DNA of 18,538 bases from Candidatus Delongbacteria bacterium (GTDB lineage Bacteria; Delongbacteria; UBA4055): positions 1 to 18,538 of the forward strand of contig JAQICF010000038.1 in the NCBI GenBank assembly GCA_027858795.1, given 5' to 3'. The notes beneath the pieces were generated by a model. The model had not been told where the DNA came from. It made no database searches and was given only the letters and a program-made list of their open reading frames with translations. Below, in pieces: positions 15,457-18,538 of this stretch (within the stretch, counting starts at the first letter, position 1; every line of letters begins with the position of its first letter). The translations under genes were made by a program, and so were the position numbers.

Positions 15457-16533
15457 ATGAAAAGTTTTAGGATAAACGATAGTTTTTTTATAGTTTTATT
15501 GCTGATCCTTACTCTTGCATTTTTGAAACTAATAGGGATCTTCATAATAGATATTTTTCTGGCAGTAGTATTATATATAATTTTCAGAAAACCTTTCACA
15601 TACTTTCTGAAAAAGACGAAGAGTAGAAAAAAAGCTTCTACAATAACTGTTTTAATAGTTTTTTTAGTAGTTACCATACCATTGTTCTTTGTAGGGACTA
15701 TGGTTTCTATTGAGGCAACAAACAACTATCAAAAACTAAAAGCTAACCTTCCTGAATATCAGGCGATGCTCTCAGTCGAATCTGTAAAAAGTTATGCACT
15801 TAAAGTTCCTTATTTCGGCGAAAAATTAGCAGAGCAAGTCAAAGTGATAGATTTTGAACAGGTTAAAAAAATGAGCTCCCAGACGATAATGTCAGTAAGT
15901 ACATATATCTTTAAATTGATCCAAACTGTTTTTTTTAATTTTACTTCCTTTCTATTGCATTTATTTATAACACCTTTTTTACTTTTTTACTTATTCTACG
16001 ATGGTAAGAAATTAGTATCAAAGATACATGCAGTATCACCATTTGACAGGAAAGATGAGCAGAAAGGCATGAATGAACTGGTTAAAATTACAGATACGAT
16101 CGTGATCTATACTTTCTTAATAGGTGTGGGAGAAGGGATTTATGGAGGAGCACTTTTTGCCGCTTTAGGTATCGGATCTCCTTTTTTCTGGGGGATCTTA
16201 ATGGTTGGCTTATCAATGATCCCAATAGTTGGAGCAAACACAATTATAGTTCCTGCTGCAGTTATCCAACTTATAATGGGAAATTATACAAGCGGACTAA
16301 TTTTACTGTTTTTAGGTGCAGGACTGATCATTGTAAATCAAAACATTATCAAACCTAAGCTTACTGGAGATAGAACAGGTTTGCATCCGGTGTTAATGTT
16401 TATTTCAAGTTTAGGTGGGATTGCATGGCTTGGAATAGTCGGATTCCTTGTAGGCCCATTGATCGCAGCTTTGTTCATGGTTGCATGGAGTCAGTATGCA
16501 ATTAAATTTAAGTCAGAAACAATAACTTATTAA
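15457..16533 (+). CDS. AI-2E family transporter (PerM/YdiK-like permease)
   Basis: A 358-residue polytopic inner-membrane protein of the UPF0118 family. Hydrophobic segments lie near 9-47 (two helices), 60-84, 153-181, 212-238, 243-275, 276-296 and 310-345, with the family's extracytoplasmic soluble stretch at 85-150. Family motifs are SMIPIVGA (253-260), NQNIIKPKL (294-302) followed by TGLHP, and VGPLIAALF (332-340). Named members export autoinducer-2 or act as Na+(Li+)/H+ antiporters, so substrate cannot be assigned. AGGAG lies 6 nt before the ATG. The next gene follows after 9 nt in the same reading frame, so the two are surely co-transcribed. Confidence 0.92.
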   Translation: MKSFRINDSFFIVLLLILTLAFLKLIGIFIIDIFLAVVLYIIFRKPFTYFLKKTKSRKKASTITVLIVFLVVTIPLFFVGTMVSIEATNNYQKLKANLPEYQAMLSVESVKSYALKVPYFGEKLAEQVKVIDFEQVKKMSSQTIMSVSTYIFKLIQTVFFNFTSFLLHLFITPFLLFYLFYDGKKLVSKIHAVSPFDRKDEQKGMNELVKITDTIVIYTFLIGVGEGIYGGALFAALGIGSPFFWGILMVGLSMIPIVGANTIIVPAAVIQLIMGNYTSGLILLFLGAGLIIVNQNIIKPKLTGDRTGLHPVLMFISSLGGIAWLGIVGFLVGPLIAALFMVAWSQYAIKFKSETITY

Positions 16534-16542
16534 TACTATATA

Positions 16543-18303
16543 TTGAAAGCTATTTTAAAAAACATATTACCTTCATTGATCATAGTTTGGCTACTATTTC
16601 TTATAGAATTAATAGCTTCAGATGCTGATCATGGAGGTCTTAGAAATATCTATTGGCTAGAACAATTAAAGATATTTATAGCCTATACAATATTAGGATC
16701 TTTTATCGGTGGCATTAGTTCAGGTATCTTAACAACAAAGAAGAAGAGATATAAAGATTATTTAGAGAACAGCTTTCAAAAGCGCATATTTTATATTATA
16801 AAAAATCTAAGCTACTCAATGCTTATAATTTTTATTGTAGTCAGCAGAGAGATTATTAACCAGCCAGCATTTTTTAGATCAACCCTGTTAAGCCCTAATT
16901 TCTTTCTAAGTTCATTGTTTCAATTTCTAGTAAATAATTTCTCTCCTTTATACTTTACTATATTTTTGATCGTGATTCTGGGTATGTTCTTACATAATAT
17001 ATTCTCTAAAATATCCCTGCATGATGGTTTATCAAGATTTGCCGGATATTTTCTGTCAATAAGCGGAATTATGCTGATCATGTTTAATTACGGTTGGGCA
17101 AATGCAGACGGAAAAGAAAATAAGAATATTTTATTTATAGGTGTTAAAGGTCTGAAAAACACACAATTAAGCAGATCATTTCTTAAAGATTACAAAGGAT
17201 TCAACGAAATTATTTCAACAAGTTATAATTTCGAAAACTGCTTCACGTTATCGAACAACCCCAATGCAACCGTTTTATCATTTCTAAGTTCACATCATCC
17301 TGAAAAATATGAATTTTTAAATGGAAGTATACCTTATGATCTTGAAAATAATACTATCCTATCATTCTTGAACAAAAATTCAGACTATAATACTTCTTTC
17401 ATTTCAGATAAAGAATTTGCTTTTACAGATTATAAAAGTTCGAATAATTTGATCTTTCACAAACCGAGTAAGGAAGAAATTGTTAGATCTATCACTCTTA
17501 AAGAACATAGTTTACTTCCTGTAGCATGTAATAGTAAAATTTTCATCAATCTATTTAAAGAAATATTTATTCTTGAGGGTTATCAAGATAGAACATTTTT
17601 ACAATCCATTGTTTTAAAGAAGATCAAAAACAAGAAAAAGCCATTTGCTCTAACTTACATATTGTCAGATAATAATAAGAATCTGCCTTATCCATATTAC
17701 AGGATAATCGAAAATGAGAGTTTTGAAAAAGCATACTTAACATACATTGATGATGAATTACAGAATATTATTTCTGCACTCAAAGACAGTAAAAAATACA
17801 ATAATACTTACATAGTTCTATTTGGAATTCCGGAAGGTAAAAAGGGACTTGAAAATCTCAATTATAAAATTCCTTTATATCTTAGCAACACAGAATTTCA
17901 AACTGAAAAAGTAGTACACAACAATTATACGATCAATGATATTATTCCTACAATATTGGACTTGATAGAAGTTCCAAAAAATTCCCAGTTCGAAGGGACT
18001 TCATTATTTAAAACTGAATTTAAAAGGCAGAATATCATTTTAACGGATTGGCAGCAATCAAACTATATTCTGAATTCCCCTCTTATCCCAAGAGCATTGA
18101 TCAGGGGTGATTATAAATTGAATGCTAAGCCAACAAATAATAACATTGTTTATGAACTGTTTGATATTCAAATAGATCCTTTTGAGAAAACAGAAATTAG
18201 TTTTTCGAAGAAAAGAATATTGAACAGGATGATCCAAATTTATGAGGATAAACTTGAAGATGAATTCGGGTGTCGGATCATAAACGGATATGCGTTTAAG
18301 TAG
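16543..18303 (+). CDS. Membrane-anchored sulfatase-fold protein lacking catalytic residues
   Basis: A 586-residue protein with about five membrane helices in the first ~187 residues (near 8-25, 44-63, 84-103, 121-152, 166-186), then a large presumably periplasmic domain, the layout of LtaS-type enzymes. The domain keeps alkaline-phosphatase/sulfatase landmarks: KNILFIGVKGL (194-204), FENCFTLSNNPNATVLSFL (230-248), YIDDELQNIISALK (401-414), NDIIPTILDLIEVP...GTSLF (465-489) and GDYKLN...YELFDIQIDPFEKTE (522-551). Yet the metal aspartates after the first strand are K and G, the nucleophile region has no C-x-P-S-R or clear Thr/Ser site, and the DHG-type motif is replaced by FGIPEGK. The start is TTG at 16543 with no Shine-Dalgarno, so coupling to the permease gene is likely. 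Confidence 0.75.
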   Translation: MKAILKNILPSLIIVWLLFLIELIASDADHGGLRNIYWLEQLKIFIAYTILGSFIGGISSGILTTKKKRYKDYLENSFQKRIFYIIKNLSYSMLIIFIVVSREIINQPAFFRSTLLSPNFFLSSLFQFLVNNFSPLYFTIFLIVILGMFLHNIFSKISLHDGLSRFAGYFLSISGIMLIMFNYGWANADGKENKNILFIGVKGLKNTQLSRSFLKDYKGFNEIISTSYNFENCFTLSNNPNATVLSFLSSHHPEKYEFLNGSIPYDLENNTILSFLNKNSDYNTSFISDKEFAFTDYKSSNNLIFHKPSKEEIVRSITLKEHSLLPVACNSKIFINLFKEIFILEGYQDRTFLQSIVLKKIKNKKKPFALTYILSDNNKNLPYPYYRIIENESFEKAYLTYIDDELQNIISALKDSKKYNNTYIVLFGIPEGKKGLENLNYKIPLYLSNTEFQTEKVVHNNYTINDIIPTILDLIEVPKNSQFEGTSLFKTEFKRQNIILTDWQQSNYILNSPLIPRALIRGDYKLNAKPTNNNIVYELFDIQIDPFEKTEISFSKKRILNRMIQIYEDKLEDEFGCRIINGYAFK

Positions 18304-18350
18304 ATTTTTCGTTATTTCCTACCTAAATATTAATGTTTTAATAATGCTCT

Positions 18351-18489
18351 ACTGCTAAGGTCGTTCGGACTCATAGATAATCACGACAGTGCCATTTTGC
18401 CAAAGTTGTAAAAGTTTACAACGGTCATGGCAAAAAGTGATTTGCTAAGTCAACACGGGAGTTCAAGTCATTTTGCCAATGTTAGCAGT
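18351..18489. other. Nested inverted repeats in the gene-free right end
   Basis: Bases 18304-18538 hold no convincing gene. ACTGCTAA (18351-18358) and TTAGCAGT (18482-18489) bracket about 140 bp. Inside, TTTTGCCA (18395-18402) pairs with TGGCAAAA (18428-18435), enclosing GTTGTAAA (18405-18412) and TTTACAAC (18415-18422) separated by two bases. GTCGT (18360-18364) can pair with ACGAC (18383-18387). CATTTTGCCAA occurs again at 18470-18479. This could be a structured RNA, a miniature mobile element or a terminator region; I do not recognise it. Confidence 0.45.
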
Positions 18490-18538
18490 TGGATTTTCGA
18501 GTTCGCTTGATTCAATAATGGTTACCCACTTTTTGTTT

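Noticed and set aside
16543..18303. Active sulfatase or lipoteichoic acid synthase
   Set aside because: Topology fits, but nucleophile and metal-ligand motifs are missing, so catalytic activity is not supported.
18466..18537. C-terminal end of a minus-strand gene entering from the right edge
   Set aside because: About 24 open codons ending TGA with no family match; too short to separate from chance, and it overlaps the inverted repeats.
1..18538. CRISPR array, tRNA or rRNA genes
   Set aside because: No regularly spaced direct repeats and no tRNA or rRNA sequence seen on either strand.

Overview
The window is AT-rich bacterial chromosome built around a conserved replication cluster. Reading leftward on the minus strand the order is dnaA, a probable oriC, dnaN, recF, a DciA-type (DUF721) helicase-loader gene and gyrB. 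The large surface protein ends in a 'NYPNPFNP' tail of the type IX secretion (Por) sorting class. Together with strong AT bias, this points to the Fibrobacteres-Chlorobi-Bacteroidetes (FCB) superphylum, plausibly one of its uncultured phyla such as Cloacimonadota or Delongbacteria. That placement is inference; no rRNA gene is present to settle it.

Layout: 1-1472 holds two tandem MFS transporter paralogs on the minus strand, the left one cut by the window edge. A terminator and a candidate promoter separate them from gyrB. 1642-7888 is the replication cluster, with tight or coupled junctions except for a 234-bp dnaA-dnaN gap that carries DnaA-box-like sites and an AT-rich stretch. 8062-10566 is a secreted GLUG-repeat protein made of two ~360-residue tandem units plus a sorting tail. 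10726-12902 is a probable two-gene unit, L-threonine 3-dehydrogenase then aspartate kinase, both on minus. From 13091 onward genes are on plus: a REP-associated tyrosine transposase (RAYT), a ComM/YifB AAA+ ATPase, an AI-2E family permease, and a membrane-anchored sulfatase-fold protein that lacks the expected catalytic residues. The last 235 bases have no convincing gene but hold nested inverted repeats.

The most distinctive theme is a scattered family of ~25-30-bp palindromes headed by GTAG (once GTAA), the classic mark of REP elements mobilised by RAYT proteins. Four lie outside genes, each 0-9 nt past a stop codon with the head toward that stop (after dciA, the GLUG gene, tdh and the RAYT gene). 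Two more form an inverted pair inside the RAYT reading frame itself, between its HUH motif and its catalytic tyrosine, and are translated. Stem sequences differ while head and overall size are kept.

The second theme is the sulfatase-like protein at 16543-18303. It keeps the LtaS-like layout and the fold's C-terminal motifs but has lost the nucleophile and metal-ligand motifs, so it looks like a pseudoenzyme expressed with the upstream permease.
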